From a virus: a stretch of DNA of 50,912 bases. This document shows positions 16,050 to 24,627 of this stretch, in pieces. The DNA lies in the IMG/VR virus record IMGVR_UViG_3300037137_001575, positions 1-50,912 of that record; one strand, given 5' to 3'. Under the pieces are notes generated by a model that ran no database searches, was not told where the DNA came from, and was given only the letters and a program-made list of their open reading frames with translations. How positions within the stretch are numbered: the stretch's first letter is position 1; every line of letters begins with the position of its first letter. Both the position numbers and the translations under genes were made by a program.

Positions 16050-16459
16050 AGTTTACTAATCCATTCACTGAACGAGTGATTATTTTTTTCAATGGCCCGA
16101 AGATATTTAGGCCATTCTTTTTTGAAATTAGGGTGTAGTTTATAGTCTTCCACTTTATCTAAATCTACCCACTCAGACTTGGTATGTTCGTGATTTAGTT
16201 TAACATCAAATGGTTTATTAACCTTGAAAATATACATTACAAAGGGATCACCAACAAATTGCGCCACCTTCCTACCTTTTACAGAGCCTATTTCTTCTTG
16301 GGCTTCCCGTTTCGCAGTTTGAAAAAGACTCTCTCCATCTTCCATCCCGCCACCTGCGCAAGCCCAAGTAAAAGGATGCTCTCTGGTATCTTTTGAACGA
16401 TAGAGAAGCAAGACTTTTTTGCCATCTGTGTGTAAAATTCCAGCACCTAGATGTTTCAT
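16046..16459 (-). CDS. Nudix hydrolase
   Basis: 137 residues. The Nudix box is complete: G37, E43, then REAQEEIGS (R51, E52, E55, E56, G58), which binds the metal and hydrolyses nucleoside diphosphates linked to another moiety. The substrate cannot be told from sequence; dNTP or NADH sanitising, or RNA cap removal, are all known for phage Nudix enzymes. Its start overlaps the preceding stop as TAATG, so it follows the gene at 16459-16971 in one transcript. Confidence 0.9.
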   Translation of the reverse strand: MKHLGAGILHTDGKKVLLLYRSKDTREHPFTWACAGGGMEDGESLFQTAKREAQEEIGSVKGRKVAQFVGDPFVMYIFKVNKPFDVKLNHEHTKSEWVDLDKVEDYKLHPNFKKEWPKYLRAIEKNNHSFSEWISKL

Positions 16460-16971
16460 TAACCTTTTGGACCTCTCTTTAATGGGACTGGTTTGAGTTT
16501 TTCAAGGTGGCGATCAGGCTTGCTTTTCAGATCATGCATCATATTATACACTTGTTTGGTAATTTCGAAAGCATTTTCGCCCTTGCACTTCTCACTTGCT
16601 TGAACACTTATTGTGTTGCGGTCTTTATTATAAAAGCCTTTTGAAATAACAAAACATTTGTGTTCATGATTCCAGGTAACGACAACCACCCATTCACCAT
16701 CATCCCAATTTCTGCTGGATACCAATATACGAATAGGTTTGTCGGTATAAACATGCTTGACGTGGAAGTTGTGTTGTTTGATTCCAGCAGAAACATATCC
16801 CAAAGCTATTTTAGCAAAAGAGTCTAAAACTTCGTCTGGTTTTGAACGGAAATTTACTTCAACGCTATAGCGAGTTGAGTCTGCGGTTTCTGTCAAATCT
16901 ATGAATGGCCGTACCATGACAAGAAACTCGCCTGCTTCTGGTTCACTAAAATAATCTTTGAAGTTTAGCAT
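16459..16971 (-). CDS. hypothetical protein with capsid-targeting-like N-terminus
   Basis: 170 residues beginning MLNFKDYFSEPEAGEF, matching the recurrent aromatic leader with a Ser-Glu that could serve as a protease site. The body alternates beta strands (GEWVVVVTWNHEHKCFVISKGF) with helices. The C-terminus is basic (KPVPLKRGPKG). No domain recognised. It is coupled to the Nudix gene. Confidence 0.55.
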   Translation of the reverse strand: MLNFKDYFSEPEAGEFLVMVRPFIDLTETADSTRYSVEVNFRSKPDEVLDSFAKIALGYVSAGIKQHNFHVKHVYTDKPIRILVSSRNWDDGEWVVVVTWNHEHKCFVISKGFYNKDRNTISVQASEKCKGENAFEITKQVYNMMHDLKSKPDRHLEKLKPVPLKRGPKG

Positions 16972-16991
16972 ATCTTAGTTATATATATGGT

Positions 16992-17339
16992 ATGGTAGTA
17001 ACATTTCGCCAATGGTTGAAAGATAAAGAATTGCATGAACTTGCATTATCCCCACTACAGATACGACAGATTATGGGGAACGCAACTGCTGCCACCAATC
17101 CCAGCGATGTAAACCAAGTTGCAAAAGGCATAGTAAGAATGAGCGGCGATAAGCAATTGGTAGGCGCACTAGCAATAGACCCACTATTAAGACAAATAGG
17201 CGATAAATTAATGGCTGGATCAGCAGCCCAGACTCAGAAAAAGGGTGCTAGCGGAATTAACACAAATACAGTTGGCAACGCAATTAATCAAGCATCAATG
17301 GCAGGTAGCGGGCCTGGCGGTCTTGGTGGCGCACTTTAA
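16992..17339 (+). CDS. small Ala/Gly-rich protein with capsid-targeting-like N-terminus
   Basis: 115 residues beginning MVVTFRQWLKDKELHE. The remainder is Ala/Gly/Gln-rich, with helices (LQIRQIMGNATAA) and a Gly-rich end (GSGPGGLGGAL). TTATATATATGG lies directly upstream. No family recognised. Grouped with other leader-carrying proteins here. Confidence 0.6.
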   Translation: MVVTFRQWLKDKELHELALSPLQIRQIMGNATAATNPSDVNQVAKGIVRMSGDKQLVGALAIDPLLRQIGDKLMAGSAAQTQKKGASGINTNTVGNAINQASMAGSGPGGLGGAL

Positions 17340-17414
17340 TCCAGAATTATAATAATGCCTTACCTGGCACATAAATTTAATTACTTGAAATTTTCAATCT
17401 AAAGTAATGAAGCC

Positions 17415-18323
17415 TCAGTCCATAGTTATTATGCCTTGAGGACCGTCGCCCCAGCGCCAAATCAAATCTTCACGCCACTTCTGCAATCCTTCTTTAGCTT
17501 CTTGAAGTAATGCTGGACCGTCTAACTGTAGACCACCAGCAGGACCAGGAATATTGGTCCACTTGCCACGAATTCTACCAAGGATAGTCATTGCGTGATA
17601 ATATGCGCCTTCAATCATAACGGTTGTAACTCGCTTAAAGTCAGGCAGTTTAGGAAGATAATGGACCATCACTGAATGGCAACGGCAAGGAGTAGGATAG
17701 AGTTTAATGTTGCAATAACCATCAACCCACTCCCATCCGCCTAATTGACTTGCTAATCGGTTATACATTTGTTCGTACTGCTTATAAAGAACCCATTCGC
17801 CTGCATGTCCGTAAATGGGCGTATTCGGGTCCATTAAACCGCCTTGGATGGATGAATAGCTGCCACCTGGATAATAATACTCAATAGGGAGTACACCGCC
17901 TAGATCAGAAGCGTTAAAAGTAAGTTGTGGTTGTTCGCGGTAATAAACCATACGAATGAAACCAACGTCGGGCGGCATAGTATACACGCTCTTGCCTGGC
18001 TGTGTGTTAAATACATAGTATGTGAAGTGTTCACGGCCAGCGAATTCTTCAAACTCCAGTAACGCTAATTCTACCGCAGCATCGAGATTTTGTTCATTTA
18101 GTTCTATTTTAACTACAGGCGCACCAAGCCTTAAAAGAACTAAGTCTTTAATTTGCTCAATAATTTTTTCTCGGCAGGGTCGCTTACCTATCTTGCCACA
18201 GCAACCAGCAGGAGGTGCTATTAAGCCATTATCTGTGCATCCACCATTGGCACAACAGGCGTTTGCTGCTTGCTGAGAAGGTCGATTAAGAAAGAGGGTG
18301 TTATTACTACATACAGTTGACAT
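17415..18323 (-). CDS. neck-protein-like (T4 gp13-type candidate)
   Basis: 302 residues from ATG 18323 (MSTVCSNN); an upstream in-frame start at 18350 would add nine. After a Cys-rich head it has KDLVLLRLGAPVVKIELNEQ and LDAAVELALLEFEEF, a block found in neck or connector proteins of T4-like cyanophages. Further on, YHAMTILGRIRGKW and a segment with LDGPALLQEAKEGLQKWRED match the C-terminal part of the same proteins. It likely helps close the head or join head to tail. The gene runs opposite to the rest of the tail module. Confidence 0.5.
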   Translation of the reverse strand: MSTVCSNNTLFLNRPSQQAANACCANGGCTDNGLIAPPAGCCGKIGKRPCREKIIEQIKDLVLLRLGAPVVKIELNEQNLDAAVELALLEFEEFAGREHFTYYVFNTQPGKSVYTMPPDVGFIRMVYYREQPQLTFNASDLGGVLPIEYYYPGGSYSSIQGGLMDPNTPIYGHAGEWVLYKQYEQMYNRLASQLGGWEWVDGYCNIKLYPTPCRCHSVMVHYLPKLPDFKRVTTVMIEGAYYHAMTILGRIRGKWTNIPGPAGGLQLDGPALLQEAKEGLQKWREDLIWRWGDGPQGIITMD

Positions 18324-18392
18324 AAGTGTATTTATCCAAACCAATGTCAAAACTTGAGATGTGTTAATATATATTTAAAAGGTAAAGAAGCC

Positions 18393-21300
18393 ATGAGATT
18401 TAGTCAATATGTAAACGACAATTTGGACTGGAAGGAATATTGCCATTCCCTAGCAATTGCTGCTCAAGCGAGAGTTACCCGTTTGGTAGAAATGGCGATG
18501 GGTACACAAGAAATTAATGACCCAAAACAGATGATCTTCCATGACGCAGACGACTACAAGTTTTTAAGTCAGTTTCCATATCAAGTTGGTACGAACGCAA
18601 TCTGGACAGCAGCCCTTAACTGGAGATACAACCAGGGTTTGAGAGAAATGATGAGAAAATCAAAAAGTTTAACTCACATTCCTCAAGGCAAAGATTGGAC
18701 TAATCATCTTGTTATTCCTTTAGGGAATGGGAAGCACTTTATTCTCGGTAGTCCAAATAATCCAGAACAAACCGATCCAAACCATCAACAGAATATTTTC
18801 ATTGGGCTAACTCGCTTGGCACACAAGCTTACAAAGCCAGCGAAAGGTGATCCTGATAGTTTCACGAGCGATCCAGAGCATCCAGAGGAACCAACTAAAC
18901 CTCACCCACATTGGGCAGGGCGGGGTCCAAGTTTGCAAGAAATTGATCCTAAACAAACCGATCCAAACCATCATCAACACACAAAGAACTACAGACATGG
19001 TTTGTACAATTTTGACTTGAGTGACATGGCAGAAGTTACTGACGAAGATATTGATGAAATTCCAGATGTAGAAATACAGCAATGGCTAGATTACCCTCTT
19101 ACTGAATATCCAGTCAATGCTCCACAAGTTCAAGAGGCAATTAAGAAAGAGCGCGCAAAAATGAGAAAGGTTAAAAAGCACACTTTCTCAGGATACGATG
19201 TGCCACAGAAAGAAGTCACTGCAACAAACATATCTGACTGGATAACCGCGAATTCAATGCCAACCACGACGGGCAAGCCTGGTGTTGGGTTGTTTGGGGA
19301 ACACCCAACAGAGTATAGAGACACGCTAAACGTAGATGAGAAAACTGGCCATCCTCAAAATTATAAGGTCCATTACTTGAATCCACAAGAAGCAGGTAAA
19401 GCAGAAGAAGCGTATCTCGTTCATGCAACCGCACCGAAGAGTGGCTGGGAGTTCAGCGCGGATTATTTCCCCCACAAAGTTTATGATAAGGAAGAGGCGC
19501 GCGGACTGGCTAAAAAAGCTAGAGACAAAGGCGCTACCAAAGTCAAGGTGGAGAAAATCCAAAGTGGTACTAATGTTGGTCACTTCTTAAGCAAAGCTGA
19601 TACGGAAACTGGAGAGCAGAGCAGAAAACACAGCATACCAGTTATTACTAAGCACATGCAGTTCTCTATTATTGATGAAAAACATCAGGACAAGGAGGGC
19701 AACGCCAAAAAGACAAACTACGATCAGGATTACACAATCCCTGTTCTTAACCCTCAAAAAGCTATACCGCAGTTGCCAGGACAACCTAAGAGAGTATCAA
19801 AGAAGGGTGGACAAGAAGCAGAAGCCGTTGAACCAACTCCTGAGGAATTAGAACAAGAAAGAGAAGAGTTGGCACTAAGCAAAGAAGATTTTAGTGCGCT
19901 AAGATTATCAGATGTACAACAGGCTGAATTTGCGCGTAGAACCAAGCGCAAGAGCGGCGGCGTCTTTGACTGGAATCCTGCGGTTGAAAGAAAAGAACAA
20001 GCCAAGAAAAGATTTGGCACAGATGGGGCTGCGTTCATTAACGCAACCAGACCAGGAACATTACAGAGATTTTTAAACAATTGGGATATATTGACCCCAC
20101 AGCAGCAAGAATGGATTGAAAAGAACATGAAAACTGCGCATGACGTAGCAAAGTACGTCCATTCAGGTGACAAAAGTGACAAACTTGCAAAACCACAAAA
20201 TTTATATGGAGCCGCACCACGACCAAATTACAAGTCAGTAGCGCAGGGCAACCTACAGGTGCCGCCAAGTAAGATGGAAGACTTTCTTAAGAAGTATAAG
20301 GGAAAAGTCTATTCAGAACTTATGGGTGACTGGACGCCTGACACTGGACAAGGGTATCAAAGTAATTCTCCAATGGAGAGATATCTTCGTGGAATGGCGG
20401 CAACTGGTAAGATTCCAGCCCAAGTAGTTATGGCTTTAAGAGATAATTTGGATAAATTAGCAGAATTTGCTACTTATAACATCCTTACTTTCCTTAATGA
20501 CAAACGATTTGCATTCGGGCAGGATGAGGAATTTAACTTGCTCAACAATGTTCGTGATCCAGACATAAATGAGGATGAAAACAGAGAGAGACGATTGGAA
20601 AAAGGTAAAGTGTTCCTTTGGAATGCTGGTGCAATTGGCATGAAAGACTCAATTTCTAGAAGAAACAGAGAAAAGCATGGAGTTCATACAGTTGGTGATA
20701 TTGATGCGCCAACCAAAAGTGGGAAAAGCGGTGCAGGAGAAGTCGCTGAAGGATCACAAAAAGACAGAATTCAACACATTAATTTACATGCTACCAGACG
20801 TTGGCTTAATTCTGACCACGGGACCGAAGAAGAAAAGGAAGACGTATCACCATTCGCCCGTGCAGGACACAAAGTACATACAGGTATTGTGCAAACCTCA
20901 AAAGCACCTGAGTTCTTCAGAATGAGAAGAAACCAAATTTTAGCTAAATTGGGCGGCTCACCTACAGCCGCAGCAGCGTTAAATTCGGCTCAAAAGAAGC
21001 TTACTGATGGCATGGAAATAGCTATTGAAGTATATAACAAATACGACACAGACCTTGCTTCAAGTATTCCTGATGCGAAGAAGCGAGAAGCAGCGGTTCT
21101 TCAGCATGTTCACGATGCTTTGAAGCAGGGTGGCACCTACACTGATAGAGAAGTAGAAGATATTGCACAAAGAGCAAGAACATTGGCAACTGCTGATAAA
21201 CCATCTGAGTATGATAACTACATCAGGCGCGAAATGGATGCCTTTATGGATAAGTTTATTAAAACAGATGAACCTATGTCTGTGCCACACTACAACCCAA

Positions 21301-21917
21301 TGTCTAATGAAATTGAAGAAACTCCAACAAAGTTAAGTCCAGCAATATTGCATCCAGACCCAAGAATGGCAGCTATCTTTATCAAAGGTTTGTATGTATA
21401 CAACAACTTGACAAGAGAAGCATTAAAGAAATGGGGATATCAACTCTATGATGCAATAGTAAACAGCCATAACATAGATAAGAGGGAGGAAAAGGTCCGC
21501 GAAGAGTGGGAAACAGAAGAACAGAAGCAATTAGCTGGCTTGGCTGGCCCAGGTACTACCCAAGCACAAGAGAAACCATCGACGCCAGGCCCACAGCGAT
21601 TGTCTCCACAGCAACAGCAGGCACAAAGTCAAGCTGATGCTGCAAGACTTATGGCAGAACCATTGCCAACATTGCTTAGCATGGCTAACTCGATTAGCAA
21701 CTTAGATGATATGGTAAGACTTGGATCAGCGTTATTAGGCAAGCGCAAAGATTTAATGGCAATGCCAGGGTCGGCCCATGTATTGCAAACTGCACTCACT
21801 ACGTTAAGGCAGCGTAGAATGAAGTTCATGCACGAACCATCTACGTCAGAGGAAACGGAGCTATTCCTTAGACAGTTGCCAGCTTTGGTTAAAGAACTTG
21901 GCCAGGCGCACCAGTAA
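18393..21917 (+). CDS. giant probable internal virion protein
   Basis: 1,174 residues from ATG 18393 (MRFSQYVNDNLDWKEY); an in-frame ATG at 18354 lies upstream of the AAAAGGTAAAG ribosome binding site, so it is not chosen. The leader belongs to the aromatic set. Two copies of a QTDPNHxQ block (near residues 129 and 189) flank Pro/His-rich sequence. The rest is mostly charged and helical with a Gln/Pro-rich segment near residue 1040. No enzyme motif recognised. Size, leader and place next to the neck gene suggest a protein packaged in the head or ejected with DNA; this is inference. Confidence 0.55.
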   Translation: MRFSQYVNDNLDWKEYCHSLAIAAQARVTRLVEMAMGTQEINDPKQMIFHDADDYKFLSQFPYQVGTNAIWTAALNWRYNQGLREMMRKSKSLTHIPQGKDWTNHLVIPLGNGKHFILGSPNNPEQTDPNHQQNIFIGLTRLAHKLTKPAKGDPDSFTSDPEHPEEPTKPHPHWAGRGPSLQEIDPKQTDPNHHQHTKNYRHGLYNFDLSDMAEVTDEDIDEIPDVEIQQWLDYPLTEYPVNAPQVQEAIKKERAKMRKVKKHTFSGYDVPQKEVTATNISDWITANSMPTTTGKPGVGLFGEHPTEYRDTLNVDEKTGHPQNYKVHYLNPQEAGKAEEAYLVHATAPKSGWEFSADYFPHKVYDKEEARGLAKKARDKGATKVKVEKIQSGTNVGHFLSKADTETGEQSRKHSIPVITKHMQFSIIDEKHQDKEGNAKKTNYDQDYTIPVLNPQKAIPQLPGQPKRVSKKGGQEAEAVEPTPEELEQEREELALSKEDFSALRLSDVQQAEFARRTKRKSGGVFDWNPAVERKEQAKKRFGTDGAAFINATRPGTLQRFLNNWDILTPQQQEWIEKNMKTAHDVAKYVHSGDKSDKLAKPQNLYGAAPRPNYKSVAQGNLQVPPSKMEDFLKKYKGKVYSELMGDWTPDTGQGYQSNSPMERYLRGMAATGKIPAQVVMALRDNLDKLAEFATYNILTFLNDKRFAFGQDEEFNLLNNVRDPDINEDENRERRLEKGKVFLWNAGAIGMKDSISRRNREKHGVHTVGDIDAPTKSGKSGAGEVAEGSQKDRIQHINLHATRRWLNSDHGTEEEKEDVSPFARAGHKVHTGIVQTSKAPEFFRMRRNQILAKLGGSPTAAAALNSAQKKLTDGMEIAIEVYNKYDTDLASSIPDAKKREAAVLQHVHDALKQGGTYTDREVEDIAQRARTLATADKPSEYDNYIRREMDAFMDKFIKTDEPMSVPHYNPMSNEIEETPTKLSPAILHPDPRMAAIFIKGLYVYNNLTREALKKWGYQLYDAIVNSHNIDKREEKVREEWETEEQKQLAGLAGPGTTQAQEKPSTPGPQRLSPQQQQAQSQADAARLMAEPLPTLLSMANSISNLDDMVRLGSALLGKRKDLMAMPGSAHVLQTALTTLRQRRMKFMHEPSTSEETELFLRQLPALVKELGQAHQ

Positions 21918-21926
21918 AGGGTTTTT

Positions 21927-22076
21927 ATGAAACTATCCTTTAAAGAATGGTTCAAGAAGGTAACGGAAATGGTGGGAACATCAGCTATTGTAGGCAGTTG
22001 TAAACCCACCGCCGATTACCAAGTATGGGGTGCGTGCAGCGATCTAAAACCTAGAAAGAAACTAAAGAAAAAATGA
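21927..22076 (+). CDS. 49-residue protein with capsid-targeting-like N-terminus
   Basis: Read directly from the sequence. It begins MKLSFKEWFKKVTEMVG and ends in a Lys-rich tail (KPRKKLKKK), with two Cys between. The start is 9 bases after the preceding stop, and its stop overlaps the next start as ATGA. Its leader is among the clearest copies of the recurrent motif, and the short basic body recalls DNA-bound internal head proteins. Confidence 0.65.
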   Translation: MKLSFKEWFKKVTEMVGTSAIVGSCKPTADYQVWGACSDLKPRKKLKKK

Positions 22077-22339
22077 ACAATCAGTTTGCACAAATGATGC
22101 AAAACCCTAAGAGCATCGCACTTAAGAAGTTCATGTCTCATGTTATAGGTGAAAAAGTTGGTCTTTACGATGATATTTTGACCAGACTTAGTGTTTCTAT
22201 AGTTACGGATAGTGACTTTAAGATATTTGGCGAGATGATTAATGATGTTCTAGGAACAGGTTATCGTAAGGCTGTTGATGATTATAGAAGTCAGTTAAAT
22301 AAACTAGGCATAGAAGTCAGCTTGATATCTAAAGATTAG
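22073..22339 (+). CDS. small helical hypothetical protein
   Basis: 88 residues, predominantly helical, with no signal peptide or membrane segment. Starts in an ATGA overlap with the preceding gene, so translation is coupled. It ends convergently, overlapping the next gene by four bases. No family recognised. Confidence 0.55.
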   Translation: MNNQFAQMMQNPKSIALKKFMSHVIGEKVGLYDDILTRLSVSIVTDSDFKIFGEMINDVLGTGYRKAVDDYRSQLNKLGIEVSLISKD

Positions 22340-22920
22340 CCACCAAAATTAGGTTGGTAGTCACTAATCATACCAAGATATACATTGTAGCCTTGAATTT
22401 CTTTGGAATCTTTTATTTTCCACCATCTACGGTTCTTCATTTTGGGGAAGATAACTGATTCTGGTTGGAGTTTCACATCTCTTTCTGTAACGAATTCAAT
22501 ATGCAAATCTTCCAATTCTAATAACTTTGCCCTAAACGTAAACTTCTCTCCATACTTGACATTGGCATAACTTTCATTATAGAGGGGATCAATATTTTCT
22601 GTATATTCAAGACAAGGTAAACACCACACTTCAACAATGTCTTCACTAATAGGTTTGGACTTTTTTGATTCCTCAATAGCCTGAACAATTTTAATTTCAT
22701 CATCGTGTTGTTTTGCAATATCTTTGAAATCAATAATTTTAATCTCTTTAGGAGGAATGGGTGTAGGTTCTGGTACTTTTAGGGTTGCTCTGAAAAATTT
22801 CTCACCAAACTTATTATGAAATATAATCTTTTCGGTTTTGTCCCAAAAGGATTGTTGCTCCATTACTGGCGCTGGTTTAGGCAAACTGTATGTTGAACCG
22901 TCTTTGTTTTTGATAGCCAT
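22336..22920 (-). CDS. diverged paralog of the neck-like protein
   Basis: 194 residues. The N-terminus MAIKNKDGSTYSL matches MTIRNCDGTPYKL of the divergent neighbour, and NIDPLYNES matches TIDPLYRED. Later blocks (FTFRAKLLEL, VIFPKMKNRRWWKI, YNVYLGMISDY) align with the same places there. It is thus a diverged duplicate, with a Lys/Glu linker inserted. Probable head-tail joining protein. Its start is only 15 bases from the neighbour's. Confidence 0.5.
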   Translation of the reverse strand: MAIKNKDGSTYSLPKPAPVMEQQSFWDKTEKIIFHNKFGEKFFRATLKVPEPTPIPPKEIKIIDFKDIAKQHDDEIKIVQAIEESKKSKPISEDIVEVWCLPCLEYTENIDPLYNESYANVKYGEKFTFRAKLLELEDLHIEFVTERDVKLQPESVIFPKMKNRRWWKIKDSKEIQGYNVYLGMISDYQPNFGG

Positions 22921-22935
22921 AACCTATATATTGTT

Positions 22936-23541
22936 ATGACAATTAGGAATTGTGACGGAACACCTTACAAGCTATCTGGATCGTTGAACACTTTTGATCC
23001 GACCAATCCAGAGCATTTCCTGCTTAATTCTTTTGATGCTGAGTTAGTTGAAATAGCAGGTACACCAATACTCTACTTTGAAGTCTTTATACAAAGTCAA
23101 ACTATTGACCCACTTTATCGTGAAGACCGTGGTAAGTTATTCTCAAACAATCCGATTACTTTGAGTGGTTACTATGAACCAATACCATCACAGAACTATA
23201 TGAATATGTTTGGTATAGACGCACCTGATGAAGTCCAGTTTCAGTTTAACTACAGGGCTGTGCTAAAAGCGATTGGCCATCCACCAAGGATAGGCTCTCG
23301 TCTTTATACGCCACACAAAGGAGAAAATTGGGTTGTAATTCAGCGCAACGTTGGCGATTTCTTCCTATGGGGTGAATTAAGATTAACAATTATTGCTCAG
23401 AGATTTCAGGAATCTGTTACTACTGGCGAAGGTCGTGTTACTCAAGCCACGTCCGCAGCACAGAAAAAGATTAATCCTAATGAGGGACCAATATTTGGGA
23501 CACTGCCAGGCGACAATAGTGCTAAACCTTGCCCACAATAA
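22936..23541 (+). CDS. neck protein, T4 gp14-like candidate
   Basis: 201 residues. Key blocks in order are TIDPLYREDRGKLF, MNMFGIDAPDEVQFQFN, RIGSRLYTPHKGENWVVI and a C-terminal LRLTIIAQRFQESVTTGEG. This order (D-x-L-Y-x-E-D, then F-G-x-x-x-x-D-E, then a Tyr-x-P strand and a final E-x-F-like block) is that of gp14-type neck proteins of T4-like phages. A CTATATATT element ends four bases before the ATG. It opens the plus-strand tail run with gp15, sheath and tube genes. Confidence 0.5.
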   Translation: MTIRNCDGTPYKLSGSLNTFDPTNPEHFLLNSFDAELVEIAGTPILYFEVFIQSQTIDPLYREDRGKLFSNNPITLSGYYEPIPSQNYMNMFGIDAPDEVQFQFNYRAVLKAIGHPPRIGSRLYTPHKGENWVVIQRNVGDFFLWGELRLTIIAQRFQESVTTGEGRVTQATSAAQKKINPNEGPIFGTLPGDNSAKPCPQ

Positions 23542-23568
23542 CTCAAATAGTTATTGGAGATATTAATT

Positions 23569-24624
23569 ATGACAAATATGAAAGACGTAAACACGGAGAA
23601 GTCATTGGTAGACTGTAATCCGCGTGATGGTATAAATCCAGATAACATCGACCCTGTACCAAAGATGTGCGATGACGATTGTTGGCCATCGCAAAAGCGT
23701 GTTCCAGTTCAACCGCCCAAGGATTGGAACAGGAGAAAGACTTTCAACAAGCTTGGTTTAGGTCAACATTGGCTTTGTGACCCGATCCAAACAGGCCAAA
23801 TCATTAATGATCTGGATACACCGAACCGAGACGTAATTTATCGTTACTCAAGATCAATTCGGGCATGTGATGAAGCGATGCTCGATATGTTTCGCAACGT
23901 TATGGTTTTAGATGAGCAAGGCAAGCAGCACACGGTTCCTATCATATGGGCAAGCCAGGAGAAAGCTGTTGCAGCTATTCTCCAAGATAATGTGAGAAAA
24001 GACAATTCGCTTGTTGTGGATCGCATTAGGTTGCCAATTATATCTATCTGGAATAGTGGAATGCAGTTCGATCAAAGCCGCTTCACTTATCAAAAAGCAT
24101 ATACTTTGCTGCCGTGGCTAAGTCAAGATGGTAAATCGCCAGGTTTTACCAAACAGGAAAAATACATCAAGGATACGTTCTTCGGTGTTACACGGGGTAT
24201 TCCAGTAAATATAAGTTATACACTATATATGTGGACCCTTTATGAAGAGGACATGAATCAAATACTAGAGCAAGCGTTTCAGAAGTTCTCTCCAATTGCA
24301 CAATTGCAGATAAAGGGTATTTGGTGGGATGTAATTGTTACTTTAGATAGCACTACAAATAACATTGATCTAGAGCCTGGGGATGCCAAAGTTAGAGTTC
24401 TAAAGTATCAATTTAATATGACGGTAAAAAGCTATATCGCCCAGCCTATTTATAGGATTAAAAAACTTCCAGAAAGCATTTGTGAAGAACGTGATCCAAT
24501 GGAAGAAAAAGACCCGAATGAGGAAAACGATAGGCCAGACTTCATGACAGATGAAGAAATTAGCAACTCAATTGAGGAATTAAAGAAAAGTGTAATGGAA
24601 CTAGAAGAATCAATGAAGAAGTAA
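23569..24624 (+). CDS. tail sheath stabiliser / terminator, gp15-like
   Basis: 351 residues from ATG 23569, with GGAGA eight bases upstream. After a Cys/Pro-rich head it shows the gp15 pattern: YSRSIRACDEAMLDMFRNV, then VPIIWASQEKAVAAIL, LPIISIWNSGMQFDQSR, NISYTLYMWTLYEEDMNQIL, and a late beta segment. T4 gp15 caps the sheath and tube end that joins the neck. The C-terminus adds an acidic helix (Glu-rich, 50 residues) not expected from T4. It directly precedes the sheath gene, the same order as in T4. Confidence 0.7.
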   Translation: MTNMKDVNTEKSLVDCNPRDGINPDNIDPVPKMCDDDCWPSQKRVPVQPPKDWNRRKTFNKLGLGQHWLCDPIQTGQIINDLDTPNRDVIYRYSRSIRACDEAMLDMFRNVMVLDEQGKQHTVPIIWASQEKAVAAILQDNVRKDNSLVVDRIRLPIISIWNSGMQFDQSRFTYQKAYTLLPWLSQDGKSPGFTKQEKYIKDTFFGVTRGIPVNISYTLYMWTLYEEDMNQILEQAFQKFSPIAQLQIKGIWWDVIVTLDSTTNNIDLEPGDAKVRVLKYQFNMTVKSYIAQPIYRIKKLPESICEERDPMEEKDPNEENDRPDFMTDEEISNSIEELKKSVMELEESMKK

Positions 24625-24627
24625 AAT

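Noticed and set aside
18354-18392. Upstream ATG of the giant protein
   Set aside because: The ribosome binding site AAAAGGTAAAG lies after it and before the ATG at 18393, and the extra 13 residues would mask the leader motif.
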